Below are positions 40,180 through 49,511 of a DNA stretch of 64,000 bases, one piece after another (the stretch's first letter is position 1; each line of letters begins with the position of its first letter). A model generated the notes under the pieces. The model saw nothing but the letters and a program-made list of their open reading frames with translations, did not search any database and was not told where the DNA came from. The stretch is from Pseudoxanthomonas sp. PXM02 (GTDB lineage Bacteria > Pseudomonadota > Gammaproteobacteria > Xanthomonadales > Xanthomonadaceae). Where the stretch lies: positions 186,001 to 250,000 of the forward strand of contig NZ_JACVAK010000004.1 of the NCBI RefSeq assembly GCF_014851805.1, in the 5' to 3' direction. A program made the translations under genes and the position numbers.

Positions 40180-42324
40180 ATGGCGAACACGATCGAAGTC
40201 AAAGTCCCCGACATCGGCGATTACAGCGATGTGCCGGTCATCGAAATCCTGGTCGCCGTCGGCGACACGGTGAAGAAGGACCAGGGCCTGGTGACGCTGG
40301 AGTCCGACAAGGCCACGCTGGAAGTGCCGTCCTCGGCCGCCGGTGTGGTGAAGGAAATCAAGGTCAAGCTGGGCGACACCCTGTCCGAAGGCAGTGTGGT
40401 GGCCGTGCTGGAAGCCGAAGGTGCTGCCGCGTCCACGCCGGCCCCGGCTGTGCCTGCAGCCCCCGCCGCGCCTGCACCGACGCCCGCCGCTGCACCCGCA
40501 CCTGTCGTCGCGGCGCCGGCGGCCGCACCGGCAGCTGCCGGTGGCGGTGGTTTGATCGAAGCCAAGGTCCCCGATATCGGCGACTACGACGGTGTGCCGG
40601 TCATCGAGATCCTGGTCGCCGTGGGCGACACGGTGAAGAAGGACCAAGGCCTGGTCACGCTGGAATCGGACAAGGCGACGATGGAAGTCCCGTCGCCGGC
40701 CGCCGGCGTGGTGAAGGAAATCAAGGTCAAGCTCGGCGACGAACTGGCCGAGGGCAGCCTGGTCGCGATCCTGGAAGGCGAGGGCGCCGCTGCGGCGCCG
40801 GCCAAGGCCGCGCCGGTGGCACCGTCCCCGGCAGCACCCGCCGCACCGACGACCTCGGCGCCGAAGCCGGCGCTGGGCACCGGCAAGCCGGCCGACATCG
40901 AATGCCGCATCGTCGTGATCGGTTCCGGCCCGGGCGGCTACACCGCCGCGTTCCGCGCCGCCGACCTTGGCCTGGATACCGTGCTGATCGAACGTTATGA
41001 AGCGCTCGGCGGCGTCTGCCTCAATGTCGGCTGCATTCCGTCGAAGGCGCTGCTGCACGCAGCGGCACTGATCGAGGAAGCCTCGCACTCCGAAGACATC
41101 GGCATCAGCTTCGGCAAGCCGAAGATCGACATCGACAAGCTGCGCGGCTTCAAGCAGGACAAGGTCGTCGGCCAGTTCACCAAGGGCCTGGCCGGCATGG
41201 CCAAGCAGCGCAAGGTGCGTACGATCACCGGCGTGGCGAAGTTCGTCTCGCCGAACGAGCTGGAGATCGTGGGCAGCGACGGCAAGACGCAGCTGCTGCG
41301 CTTCGAGCAGTGCATCATCGCCGCCGGTTCGCAGGCGGTGAAGCTGCCGAACTTCCCGTGGGACGACCCGCGCGTGATGGATTCCACCGACGCGCTGCAG
41401 CTGGCCGACGTGCCGAAGAAGCTGCTCGTCGTCGGTGGCGGCATCATCGGCCTGGAGATGGCGACGGTGTACCGCGCACTGGGTGCCGAAGTCACCGTGG
41501 TCGAATTCATGGACCAGCTGATGCCGGGCGCCGACAAGGACCTGGTGAAGCCGCTGGCCGACCGTTTGAAGAAGCAGGGCGTGGCCGTGCACCTGAAGAC
41601 CAAGGCCGCCAAGGTCGAAGCGTCGAAGAAGGGCATCACCGTCGGCTTCGAAAGCGCCACCGAAGGCCAGAAGCCGGAACTCGAATCGGGCACGTGGGAT
41701 CGCGTGCTGGTTGCGGTCGGCCGTTCGCCGAACGGCGGCAAGCTGGATGCCGACAAGGCCGGCGTTACCGTCACCGATCGTGGCTTCGTGCCCGTCGATG
41801 CGCAGATGCGCACCAACGTGCCGCACATCTTCGCCATCGGCGACCTGGTCGGCCAGCCGATGCTGGCGCACAAGGCGACGCACGAGGGCAAGCTGGCGGC
41901 GGAAGTGGCGGCCGGCGAGAAGAAGGAGTGGGTCGCGCGGGTGATCCCGTCGGTGGCCTACACCGATCCGGAAATCGCGTGGGTCGGCGTGACCGAGACC
42001 GAAGCCAAGGCCAAGGGCCTGAAGATCGGCGTGGGCAAGTTCCCGTGGGTCGCGTCCGCGCGTGCGGTCGGCATCGGCCGCGGCGAGGGTTCGACCAAGC
42101 TGATCTTCGACGAGCACACCCACCGCATCATCGGCGCCGGCATCGTCGGCGTGCATGCGGGCGACCTGATCAGTGAACTGGCGCTGGCGATCGAGATGGG
42201 CGCGGAAGCGGGCGACATCGGTGCAACCATCCACCCGCACCCCACGCTCAGCGAATCGGTGGCGATGGCGGCCGAAGTCTACGAAGGCACGATCACCGAC
42301 CTGTACATCCCGAAGAAGAAGTGA
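40180..42324 (+). CDS. lpd: Dihydrolipoyl dehydrogenase (E3) with two N-terminal lipoyl domains
   Basis: A 714-residue flavoprotein. Residues 1-80 and about 122-200 are lipoyl domains (Lys44 and Lys165 in ESDKAT), joined and followed by Ala/Pro-rich linkers. The E3 part begins near 240 with the FAD motif VVIGSGPGGYTAAFRAA. It has the redox disulfide CLNVGC, the NAD motif VVGGGIIGLEMATVY and the His-Glu pair in HPHPTLSE. Most E3 proteins carry no lipoyl domain, and those of some Gram-negatives carry one. The second domain is more similar to that of aceF than to the first, suggesting duplication or gene conversion. It starts 13 bases after aceF. Confidence 0.95.
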   Translation: MANTIEVKVPDIGDYSDVPVIEILVAVGDTVKKDQGLVTLESDKATLEVPSSAAGVVKEIKVKLGDTLSEGSVVAVLEAEGAAASTPAPAVPAAPAAPAPTPAAAPAPVVAAPAAAPAAAGGGGLIEAKVPDIGDYDGVPVIEILVAVGDTVKKDQGLVTLESDKATMEVPSPAAGVVKEIKVKLGDELAEGSLVAILEGEGAAAAPAKAAPVAPSPAAPAAPTTSAPKPALGTGKPADIECRIVVIGSGPGGYTAAFRAADLGLDTVLIERYEALGGVCLNVGCIPSKALLHAAALIEEASHSEDIGISFGKPKIDIDKLRGFKQDKVVGQFTKGLAGMAKQRKVRTITGVAKFVSPNELEIVGSDGKTQLLRFEQCIIAAGSQAVKLPNFPWDDPRVMDSTDALQLADVPKKLLVVGGGIIGLEMATVYRALGAEVTVVEFMDQLMPGADKDLVKPLADRLKKQGVAVHLKTKAAKVEASKKGITVGFESATEGQKPELESGTWDRVLVAVGRSPNGGKLDADKAGVTVTDRGFVPVDAQMRTNVPHIFAIGDLVGQPMLAHKATHEGKLAAEVAAGEKKEWVARVIPSVAYTDPEIAWVGVTETEAKAKGLKIGVGKFPWVASARAVGIGRGEGSTKLIFDEHTHRIIGAGIVGVHAGDLISELALAIEMGAEAGDIGATIHPHPTLSESVAMAAEVYEGTITDLYIPKKK

Positions 42325-42929
42325 TCCGCCTACTGGCCCGCGTCTGGTTGGCGGGGGCCTTGTTGGCCTCCAGCGCCGCTGCGCTGGCGTGTACCTGTGG
42401 CCCGGTGGACTCGCGCGACCTTGACGATCTGGCGGCGCGGAACGCCTACGTCGCCTTGGTCCGGGTTTCTGCTGTCGAGCTGGTGCGCGAGTCCGCGCTG
42501 CGGGATTTTCTTGGCGACACTCCCTCGTCGGCCAGGCTGTACGGAACCCCGTATCAAACCGGGGGAGCCGTCGCTCGTTACGTGCTGGTGGAGCAGATCA
42601 AGGGCAAGGCGCTGACCGGGATCCCCCGGTTGGAATACGAATTGGCAACCGGGTGCACGAGGGGCGTTGCGCCGGGAGATTTCCTGCTGCTGTTCTGGGA
42701 TCAGCCGGGCACGGTGCTTAAACCGTCGGCGTGCGAGTCGCGGATCGTAAATCTGGGGGCGTACCTGGGCTTCGATCACCTGCTGTTGGCAGGCCTACGC
42801 GAAAACGTCGCCTCAGGCCGCCCCATGCATCCCTGCGACTTGGATTCGGGGCCACCTTCCGACGATGCGACATGCATCGAGCGCAGACGTCAGTCCGAGG
42901 CGTTGGACAGGGCGCTGGGCAATCCGTAG
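42321..42929 (+). CDS. Exported cysteine-containing protein of unknown function
   Basis: A 202-residue protein with a signal peptide (about residues 1-22). The mature N terminus CTCGPVDSRDL begins directly at a Cys-x-Cys, and further cysteines occur in ATGCTRG, SACES, HPCDL and ATCIER, so disulfides are likely. The start GTG overlaps the lpd stop (GTGA). A N-terminal Cys-x-Cys after the signal peptide recalls TIMP/NTR-like domains found in secreted proteins, but I cannot confirm this. A lipoprotein is also possible, since no clear lipobox is seen. The link to lpd appears positional only. Confidence 0.75.
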   Translation: MIRLLARVWLAGALLASSAAALACTCGPVDSRDLDDLAARNAYVALVRVSAVELVRESALRDFLGDTPSSARLYGTPYQTGGAVARYVLVEQIKGKALTGIPRLEYELATGCTRGVAPGDFLLLFWDQPGTVLKPSACESRIVNLGAYLGFDHLLLAGLRENVASGRPMHPCDLDSGPPSDDATCIERRRQSEALDRALGNP

Positions 42930-42965
42930 GCCGGATTCTCTACTCTTTCTCTTTCGTTGTGCGCC

Positions 42966-43169
42966 TCATGCGGGCAATGGCATCGCTTTCGCCGCGCGCC
43001 GTGCCTCGATCCGCTTCCACACCTTTTCATGGAAGTGGAACACCACTGTATTGGTGGCCGGCTCGATCAGCGCCAGCGCGCCGCCCACCAGCAGGCTGCC
43101 GGTGAACAGGTAGCCCAGAGTGAAGGCCACCGCGAAATGCAGGATCGCGAAGCTGAGGGTCTTGTTCAC
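42966..43169 (-). CDS. DUF2061 small membrane protein
   Basis: A 67-residue inner-membrane protein with two helices, LSFAILHFAVAFTLGYLF and SLLVGGALALIEPATNTVV, followed by the family's HFHEKVWKRI segment. DUF2061 proteins are small and uncharacterised. The start is GTG at 43169 (CTGGAG upstream), giving VNKTLSF; upstream codons look non-coding. A small palindrome ATAGCC-AAT-GGCTAT (43249-43263) lies 80 bases before it and could be an operator. Confidence 0.82.
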   Translation of the reverse strand: MNKTLSFAILHFAVAFTLGYLFTGSLLVGGALALIEPATNTVVFHFHEKVWKRIEARRAAKAMPLPA

Positions 43170-43276
43170 GGTGGGGCTCCAGATGAGAACTGGTCTCAAG
43201 TATGGGCGCCCCGCGCCGGCCGTCCAATGAAACGATCTGCTCGATTCCATAGCCAATGGCTATCAATGAGCGCCGC

Positions 43277-44218
43277 TCAGAACCGGAAGGTCACGCCGGC
43301 CATGGGGCCGTGGACCTTGAACTCGCCCGTCATCTTGCCGGTGACATCGACGGTGCCGACGCCGGACTCGGCGGGCGCCTCGAACGAGCCGCGGTAATCG
43401 TCGCTGAGCTTCAGGCGGAACCAGTCATAGCCCACGTGAATGCCGAGGCGCTCGGTGACCAGATACTCGACCAGCAGGCCGCCGCGCTCGAAATGGCCGC
43501 GCTCGTCGATGAAATCGCCCCAGCGGGTATCCAGATATTGGGCCTGTGCCTCAAGGCGGAGCCGCGGCGTGGGCGACCAGCTCAATCGGGTATGCAGGTT
43601 GGGCGAGGTGCCGTCGCGCTTCCAGTGGAACGTCTCCCATTGGGGCTCCACCTCGCCGGTGCCCGTGCTCGTGCCTGTCCCGCGCGCTTCGAGTGTCGCA
43701 TGGGTGATGCCCGCGCCCAGGCCCCACTGGAAGCGGGGCGTATCGATGACGGCGAAGTCGTAGTTCAGGCTGGCCAGTTCGAAGCTGATGCGGCCGTCCA
43801 CGTCGATGGCGGGGACTTCGACCGGCTCGCCCGGAACCTCGACCTCGTCGAAGATGTTCCCGGGGTCGATCCAGTCACCGTCGAAATTCCACGACTGGTC
43901 GCGCCGGTAGTCGTAGTAGTTCAGGCGCAGCGACTGGCGCGGGGTCATGTTGAAGGCGAGTTCGCCGCGCGGACGCCAGCGGCCATCGGCATCGATGCCG
44001 CCCGACGCGGCGAGGTCTTCCGACTGTTCGCCGTCGGTGGCGACCCCCGTGCCGTCGAATCGGATGTTGGCCTCCGGATTGAAGGCCGACAGCCGGAGCT
44101 CGAAGCGCGCGTCTTCGGCGAAGTCCTGTGCCGATGCGGTCATTGAGAAGCACGACAGCGGAAGGCAGGCGAGAGCGGACGCGAGCACGTGCGTGCGATG
44201 GGGGCGAGGCCGTTTCAT
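43277..44218 (-). CDS. Outer-membrane beta-barrel protein
   Basis: A 313-residue protein with a signal peptide (cleavage after TASAQ near residue 31). The mature part is rich in alternating strands: ARFELRLSAF, SLRLNYYDYRRDQ, GLLVEYLVTERLGIHVGYDW and a C-terminal AGVTFRF with terminal Phe, as in OMPs assembled by BAM. It resembles small porin-like proteins found in Xanthomonadaceae, without a specific known function. The ATG at 44218 gives a proper signal peptide. It is divergent from a TonB-dependent receptor gene. Confidence 0.8.
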   Translation of the reverse strand: MKRPRPHRTHVLASALACLPLSCFSMTASAQDFAEDARFELRLSAFNPEANIRFDGTGVATDGEQSEDLAASGGIDADGRWRPRGELAFNMTPRQSLRLNYYDYRRDQSWNFDGDWIDPGNIFDEVEVPGEPVEVPAIDVDGRISFELASLNYDFAVIDTPRFQWGLGAGITHATLEARGTGTSTGTGEVEPQWETFHWKRDGTSPNLHTRLSWSPTPRLRLEAQAQYLDTRWGDFIDERGHFERGGLLVEYLVTERLGIHVGYDWFRLKLSDDYRGSFEAPAESGVGTVDVTGKMTGEFKVHGPMAGVTFRF

Positions 44219-44762
44219 GGGCGTTCCATGCAGGGGGAGAGCCTCTACCCTCGCCATCGAAGGGTCGTCATAGGGTGAATTGAATGAACGGCCCGCGCCT
44301 GCGTACGCCTGCTTGCGCCGACACGAAGAGAGGTTACGGCGGTGGCTTGAACATGGGGTGCAGCGGCCATCGTGTGCGGTGAGATGGCCGCGCCCGCCGT
44401 CGCATGGATGCGCCCAAGCCTCGCGAAATCGCCCCAACAAAGTGCATCGGTGCACCTGCGATGTGCAGCGGAAACAAAGTTGCGCGATGAGCATGCGGGA
44501 TCGTTGACGATGCTGCGCGCGCGGTGATATTCCGTTGATCGGGAGGCTTTACAGGACATGGCGCGCTGCATGCGCGCCGTCGTCGTGTGCCCGGAAAAGC
44601 CGTCGTGCGATCGCACTGCCTCCTGCACCGCCATGCCCCACGCAGCACATGGTCGCCAGACCATGCCGATGATGCGTGCGCCCATGTCCTGGCTCCTGCT
44701 TCAGACGATGTGCCGCATGCGTCGCGTGCGAGCACCACCTCGACCCTTTCCCGGAGTGCTGC
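44219..44762. other. 544-base divergent intergenic region
   Basis: No convincing gene is seen. It separates the minus-strand barrel protein from the plus-strand TonB receptor and must hold both promoters. It contains a hairpin GGCGCGC-TGCAT-GCGCGCC (44560-44578) and a stretch rich in GTGCATC/GATGTGC-type palindromic words around 44440-44465. Open frames here have poor codon usage. Confidence 0.5.
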
Positions 44763-47186
44763 ATGAAGAAACGCCCCCGCAACGCCCAGCCGTTCCGTCG
44801 TACGCCACTCGCATTGGCGACCCACCTGTTGCTGGCGACCATCGCGCTGCCTGCACTGGCGCAGGAAGCGCCCGAGGGTGCGGCGCGCTCTGCCACGGAT
44901 CTGGACACGGTCACGGTGACCGCCACGCGGCGCGAGGAAAGCGTGCAGGAGGTGCCGATCAACATCACGGCGGTCACCGGGACCGATATCGAACAGCAGG
45001 GACTGAAGGATCTCGCCGACCTGGTCCGGACCGTGCCGGGCCTGTTCCTGGTGGACCAGGGCGGACGCGACGCCAACAAGCTGGTGGTGCGTGGCCTCAA
45101 CGTCGACAGTCTCGCCGGTTATGACGGCAACATCGATGGCGGTGGCGTGGTGGCGCAGTACATCGGCGACATCCCGCTGTTCATGGATTTCCGCCTGATC
45201 GACATCGATCGTGTGGAAGCCCTGCTCGGTCCGCAGGGCACGCTGTACGGTGCGGGCACGCTGGGCGGCGCCATCCGCTACCTGCCGGCCCGTCCGGTGC
45301 TGGGCGAGACCTCGTTCGTCGTCGGTGGTGGCCTGAATGTCATGAGCAAGTCGGATGACGTCGGCAGCGAGGCGCGCTTCACCGTCAACCTGCCGGTCGG
45401 CGAGAAGGGCGCGTTCCGCGCGGCCGTGGCCTACGTGGAGGATCCGGGTTTCATCGACTACGGTTACGTGGTGCGGGAAGGCGGCGTCTCCAACCCGCAG
45501 CCGGACCCCTCCGATCCTGCCGACGTCGCGGCCAACCTGCGCTACGTCAAGGACGCCAACTACACCGACGTGCTGACCAGCCGGCTGGGCTTCCGCTACG
45601 AATTCACGCCGTCGGTCACGGCGGACCTGTCGTACTACTACCAGAAGCAGGAAGCCGGCGGACGCACGATCAATCATCGCGAGGCGTTCGGCACCGGACG
45701 CTATGTCTCCGCGCAGCGCTACCTCGAACCGAACGATCGCGAGAACCATCTGCTGAGCCTGGAGCTGAATGCTGATCTTGGCTTCGCGACGCTGACCTCG
45801 GCCACCGGCTATTCGGAATACACCGACGACGGTCAGCGCGACCAGACCGATCTGCTCCTCAACTTCGAATACGGTTACGAGGATTTCCCGACGTTCTCCG
45901 CGTTCACCCACGAGGAGACCGAGCAGAAGCGCTACAACCAGGAGCTCCGCCTGGTGTCCAACACGGAAGGTCCGTGGAACTGGATCGTCGGCGCGTTCTA
46001 CAACCGCGCGGACACCTACGGCACCAGCATCGAGTACACGCCAGGCCTGCCGGCCTATTGGGGCGTGGATCGCCCCGACGAGATCGAGTACTACTCGCTG
46101 GCGGACACGCGCTTCGAAGAGCGCGCGCTGTTCGGTGAGCTGGACTACGACATCACCGACAAGTGGAGCGTCACCGTCGGTGCACGACGCTTCGACTACA
46201 AGGTCGATGCCACCTCGGGCTTCGACCTGCCGCTGCTTTACACGGCGCTGGGTGAGCGCGGCCCGACCGAAATCGTGCCGGCGCTGGAAGCGGTGCGTGT
46301 TTCGGACAAGGACTCCATCTTCAAGTTCAACACCGCCTACCAGTTCAACGACAGGTTGCTGGGCTACTTCACCGTCAGCGAGGGCTACCGGCCGGGCGGA
46401 TCGAACGTCATTCCTTCCTGCCCCGATCCGCTGCCGCCCGAGCAGAACGTCTGCGCCTTGCCCAACGAACTGCTGATCCAGCCGGACAAGACGCGCAACC
46501 ATGAAATCGGGATCAAGAGCAGCTGGCTGGATGGTCGGCTGGTCGTCAATGGCGCGCTGTACTACATCGACTGGGAAGACATCCAGGTCGCCGGCACGAC
46601 GGTCAACGGCAACCTGCCGATCACCGTCAACGGCGGCACGGCGGAAAGCCGGGGTGTGGAACTGAGTGTGGCTGCGCGGCTGCTGGAAGGGTTGCGCGCG
46701 AACTTCAGCTACTCGTACAACCAGGCGGAACTGACGCAGGATGCCATCGGCATCGTGGGCGGCCAGGATGCGCTCGACGGCGATCGCCTGCCCGGTTCTC
46801 CGGAGCAGCAGGCGAACCTCTCGTTGAACTATTACCGGCCACTTGCCAACGGCTGGGCCTGGAGCATGGATTACAGCGTCCACGCCCAGGGCGATGTCTA
46901 TTCACGGGTCGGGCTGCGCAACAATGGCGAAATCCTGCCGGGCTACAGCACGCACAACGTGGCGTGGACGCTGTTCGGCGACAAGTGGGACGTCCGCCTG
47001 TATGTGCGCAACCTGTTCGACAAGTACGCCGCGACCGGTATCCGCAGCACGCCGGCCTTCATCCGCTCGATCGACGGCGATCCGGATGGCGATGGCGTGG
47101 CCGACTACTCCTTCGCGCTGCGCAGCTACTACAAGGCGGTGCTGGAGCCCCGCCGCGTCGGCGTGGATTTCACATATCGCTTCTGA
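44763..47186 (+). CDS. TonB-dependent receptor
   Basis: An 807-residue outer-membrane receptor. The signal peptide ends in ALPALAQ near residue 34. A TonB-box-like segment TDLDTVTVTATRREE follows. The plug (about 55-170) has VQEVPINITAVTGTDIEQ, then KLVVRGLNV and VEALLGPQGTLYGAGTLGGAI. The barrel ends in VGVDFTYRF. No siderophore or sugar motif allows a substrate call. The ATG at 44763 is followed by a typical positively charged N terminus. The TPR-sulfotransferase gene follows after 27 bases and likely shares its transcript. Confidence 0.92.
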   Translation: MKKRPRNAQPFRRTPLALATHLLLATIALPALAQEAPEGAARSATDLDTVTVTATRREESVQEVPINITAVTGTDIEQQGLKDLADLVRTVPGLFLVDQGGRDANKLVVRGLNVDSLAGYDGNIDGGGVVAQYIGDIPLFMDFRLIDIDRVEALLGPQGTLYGAGTLGGAIRYLPARPVLGETSFVVGGGLNVMSKSDDVGSEARFTVNLPVGEKGAFRAAVAYVEDPGFIDYGYVVREGGVSNPQPDPSDPADVAANLRYVKDANYTDVLTSRLGFRYEFTPSVTADLSYYYQKQEAGGRTINHREAFGTGRYVSAQRYLEPNDRENHLLSLELNADLGFATLTSATGYSEYTDDGQRDQTDLLLNFEYGYEDFPTFSAFTHEETEQKRYNQELRLVSNTEGPWNWIVGAFYNRADTYGTSIEYTPGLPAYWGVDRPDEIEYYSLADTRFEERALFGELDYDITDKWSVTVGARRFDYKVDATSGFDLPLLYTALGERGPTEIVPALEAVRVSDKDSIFKFNTAYQFNDRLLGYFTVSEGYRPGGSNVIPSCPDPLPPEQNVCALPNELLIQPDKTRNHEIGIKSSWLDGRLVVNGALYYIDWEDIQVAGTTVNGNLPITVNGGTAESRGVELSVAARLLEGLRANFSYSYNQAELTQDAIGIVGGQDALDGDRLPGSPEQQANLSLNYYRPLANGWAWSMDYSVHAQGDVYSRVGLRNNGEILPGYSTHNVAWTLFGDKWDVRLYVRNLFDKYAATGIRSTPAFIRSIDGDPDGDGVADYSFALRSYYKAVLEPRRVGVDFTYRF

Positions 47187-47213
47187 CGACACGCGTCGCG
47201 TGACGGCCGGGGC

Positions 47214-48809
47214 ATGCGCATGAGCGATGCCCCGGCGCTGCCGGCGGCGCTGGCCGATGCGTGGCGCCGCCGCGACTGGGGGGCGATGGAGCGGCTGGCC
47301 ATGGCCTGGTTGCAGGCCCGTCCGGACGATGTGCCGGTGCGTTTCGCGCTGGGGGTGGCATTGCTGGAGCGACAGCGGGCGCAGGCCGCGGCCGCCCAGC
47401 TCCAGCGCGTGACAGAACTCGCTCCCGGCCACGCGGACGCGTGGGCGCAGCACGCGCGCGCACTGTCGTTGCTGCAACGCCCTGCGGAGGCGGTCGTTGC
47501 GGCGGACCGGGCGTTGGCTCTGGCCCCCCGGGATGCGCGCACGCTGGATGCGCTGGGCGTCGTCTACAGTCGTGCCAATGCGCACGTGCGCGCGGTCGCG
47601 TTGTTCCGTCATGCCGTCTCGGTTATGCCGACGCACGCCGCGTATCGATACAACCTGGCGTCGTCGCTGACCTTCTGCGGAGAGTTCGACGCCGCCGAGC
47701 AGGAGTACGAAGCCTGTCTGGCGCAGGATCCCCTTCACTGGCGCGCCCACTCCTCGCTTTCCCGCCTCCGCCGCCAGACGCCGGAGTCCAACCACCTGCA
47801 GCGACTGCATGCGGTGCTGGCGGAGACCGGCGGCGACGCGGATGCACAGCTGCATGTCCATCACGCACTGTTCAAGGAATACGAAGATCTGGGCGACCAT
47901 GCGCACGCCTTCTCGCACCTGCAGGCGGGCAAGCATGCGCGGCGCGGCGTGCTGGACTACCGGCCGGAGCGCGACGCGGCGCTGTTCGACGCATTGAGAG
48001 AGGCCTTCCCGGTGCCGATTCCGTCGGACGAGGGGCATGACAGTCGCGAGCCGTTGTTCGTGGTCGGACTGCCGCGCACCGGCACGACGCTCGTCGAACG
48101 CATCCTGTCATCGCATCCGCAGGTACATGCGGCGGGCGAGCTGCAGAACTTCGGCGTGCTGCTGAAGCGCGCCAGTGGCAGCGCCACGCGCCACCTGCTG
48201 GACCCGGACACGATCCGTCGCGCGTCGGCGCTGGACTGGCGGAAGCTGGGGGCCGACTACGTGGCCAGCACCCGACCGGATACGGGCGGGACGGCGCATT
48301 TCATCGACAAGCTGCCGCACAACTTCCTCTACGCCGCGTACATCGCGCGTGCACTGCCGCGTGCACGGATCGTTTGCCTGCGGCGCCATCCACTGGACAG
48401 CTGCCTGTCCAACTTCCGCCAGTTGTTCGCGCTCAACACCCCGTACTTCGACTACGCCAACGATCTGCTGGACACCGGCCGCTACTACCTCCATTTCGAT
48501 CGGCTCGTCGCGCACTGGCGTGAGATCCTGCCGGAGAGGCTGCTGGAGGTGGCGTATGAGGACATCGTCAGCGAGCCGGAGATCGCCGCCCGCCGGCTGC
48601 TCGCGTTCTGCGGGTTGCCCTGGGACGACGCCTGCCTGGACTTCCACCAGAACCCGCAACCGGTGGCGACGGCCAGCGCGGTCCAGGTGCGCCAGCCGCT
48701 GTACCGCTCGGCCTTGGGGCGCTGGAGGCACTATGCGCCCCAGTTGTCCGACCTGCGCCGGCTGCTGGAGGCGGGGGGCGTGGAGACCGGCGGCAGCCTG
48801 GAAAAGTGA
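47214..48809 (+). CDS. TPR-domain sulfotransferase
   Basis: A 531-residue cytoplasmic protein. Residues about 1-210 are tetratricopeptide-type repeats (for example ALGVALLERQRAQAAAAQL, DALGVVYSRANAHVRAVAL, YNLASSLTFCGEFDAAEQEY). Residues about 275-520 are a PAPS-dependent sulfotransferase with the 5'-phosphosulfate loop GLPRTGTTLVERIL and the 3'-phosphate motif RRHPLDSCLSNF. Such TPR-sulfotransferases occur repeatedly next to TonB-dependent receptors in Gram-negative genomes; the acceptor is unknown. ATG at 47220 is an equally good start. Confidence 0.88.
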   Translation: MRMSDAPALPAALADAWRRRDWGAMERLAMAWLQARPDDVPVRFALGVALLERQRAQAAAAQLQRVTELAPGHADAWAQHARALSLLQRPAEAVVAADRALALAPRDARTLDALGVVYSRANAHVRAVALFRHAVSVMPTHAAYRYNLASSLTFCGEFDAAEQEYEACLAQDPLHWRAHSSLSRLRRQTPESNHLQRLHAVLAETGGDADAQLHVHHALFKEYEDLGDHAHAFSHLQAGKHARRGVLDYRPERDAALFDALREAFPVPIPSDEGHDSREPLFVVGLPRTGTTLVERILSSHPQVHAAGELQNFGVLLKRASGSATRHLLDPDTIRRASALDWRKLGADYVASTRPDTGGTAHFIDKLPHNFLYAAYIARALPRARIVCLRRHPLDSCLSNFRQLFALNTPYFDYANDLLDTGRYYLHFDRLVAHWREILPERLLEVAYEDIVSEPEIAARRLLAFCGLPWDDACLDFHQNPQPVATASAVQVRQPLYRSALGRWRHYAPQLSDLRRLLEAGGVETGGSLEK

Positions 48810-48833
48810 AGCCCCGGGGGCAGCCGGGGCTTC
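48808..48833 (+). terminator. Hairpin at the end of the sulfotransferase gene
   Basis: GAAGCCCCGG (48808-48817) pairs with CCGGGGCTTC (48824-48833) around six bases. The stem starts inside the stop codon. There is no strong T-tract after it, so termination may be partial. Confidence 0.55.
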
Positions 48834-49021
48834 GTGGAAGGCCTGTGGCGGAGCATCGGACGAGGAAGTTGAGCAGCAGGCCTTGCAGGGACTGACAGGC
48901 GGTTTCCGTCAAAGTTCCGAAGAATTTCCGGGAAAATTCTGAATAGGGAAACGGTTACACGCAGCGGGCACAAGGGCTGCGGGCAGATCGTGCCCGCGGA
49001 CCGTCTTTCGACCTTTGGCGG

Positions 49022-49051
49022 TTGTCCCGGAAATTGTCCCGCTGCTATACT
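49022..49051 (+). promoter_or_regulatory. Promoter of the atp operon
   Basis: TTGTCC (49022-49027), 18 bases, TATACT (49046-49051), about 60 bases before atpI. It is the best match in the 278-base gap. The gap also contains an 8-bp inverted repeat GCGGGCAC (48964-48971) with GTGCCCGC (48990-48997) and no gene. Confidence 0.65.
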
Positions 49052-49111
49052 TTTGCGGCTCGGCCGAGGCGCTTTACTGCCTCTTACCCGCCAATTCCGT
49101 AGGGCTTTCGT

Positions 49112-49483
49112 GTGCTGAATTCCGTCGCTACGGGCCGGCGGCTAGTGTTGCGCGCCGCTGTCTGGCAGACGGGGGCGGTACTGCTGGTCGCGCTGCTGTT
49201 CCTGCTCCGGGGCGTGCCCCAGGCGGTCGCAGCGGCTGTCGGAGGGCTGGCGATCGTGGCTGGTGCGCTGCTGGCGGCCTGGATGGCGTTCGGTGGCGGT
49301 GTCCTCGGGGCCGTCTCGGCGATGTTGAGGCTGGTCGCGGGGATGGTGGTGAAGTGGGTCGTGGTGATTGGCGTGCTGGTGATAGGCGCGGGGCTGTACA
49401 AGCTGCCCCCGCTGCCATTGCTGGCGGGCGTGATCACCGGACTGGTGGCACAGGTGCTGGTCGTGGCCGGCAAGCAGCGATAA
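49112..49483 (+). CDS. atpI: ATP synthase subunit I (AtpI)
   Basis: A 123-residue membrane protein with four hydrophobic helices, the first starting after the basic MLNSVATGRRLVLR. It is the expected first gene of a proteobacterial atp operon. AtpI assists assembly of the c-ring or Mg2+ supply and is not part of the final enzyme. The start is GTG at 49112. It lies 28 bases before atpB. Confidence 0.88.
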   Translation: MLNSVATGRRLVLRAAVWQTGAVLLVALLFLLRGVPQAVAAAVGGLAIVAGALLAAWMAFGGGVLGAVSAMLRLVAGMVVKWVVVIGVLVIGAGLYKLPPLPLLAGVITGLVAQVLVVAGKQR

Positions 49484-49511
49484 CCCAATCTAGACGAAAG
49501 GTTTCCGACTC

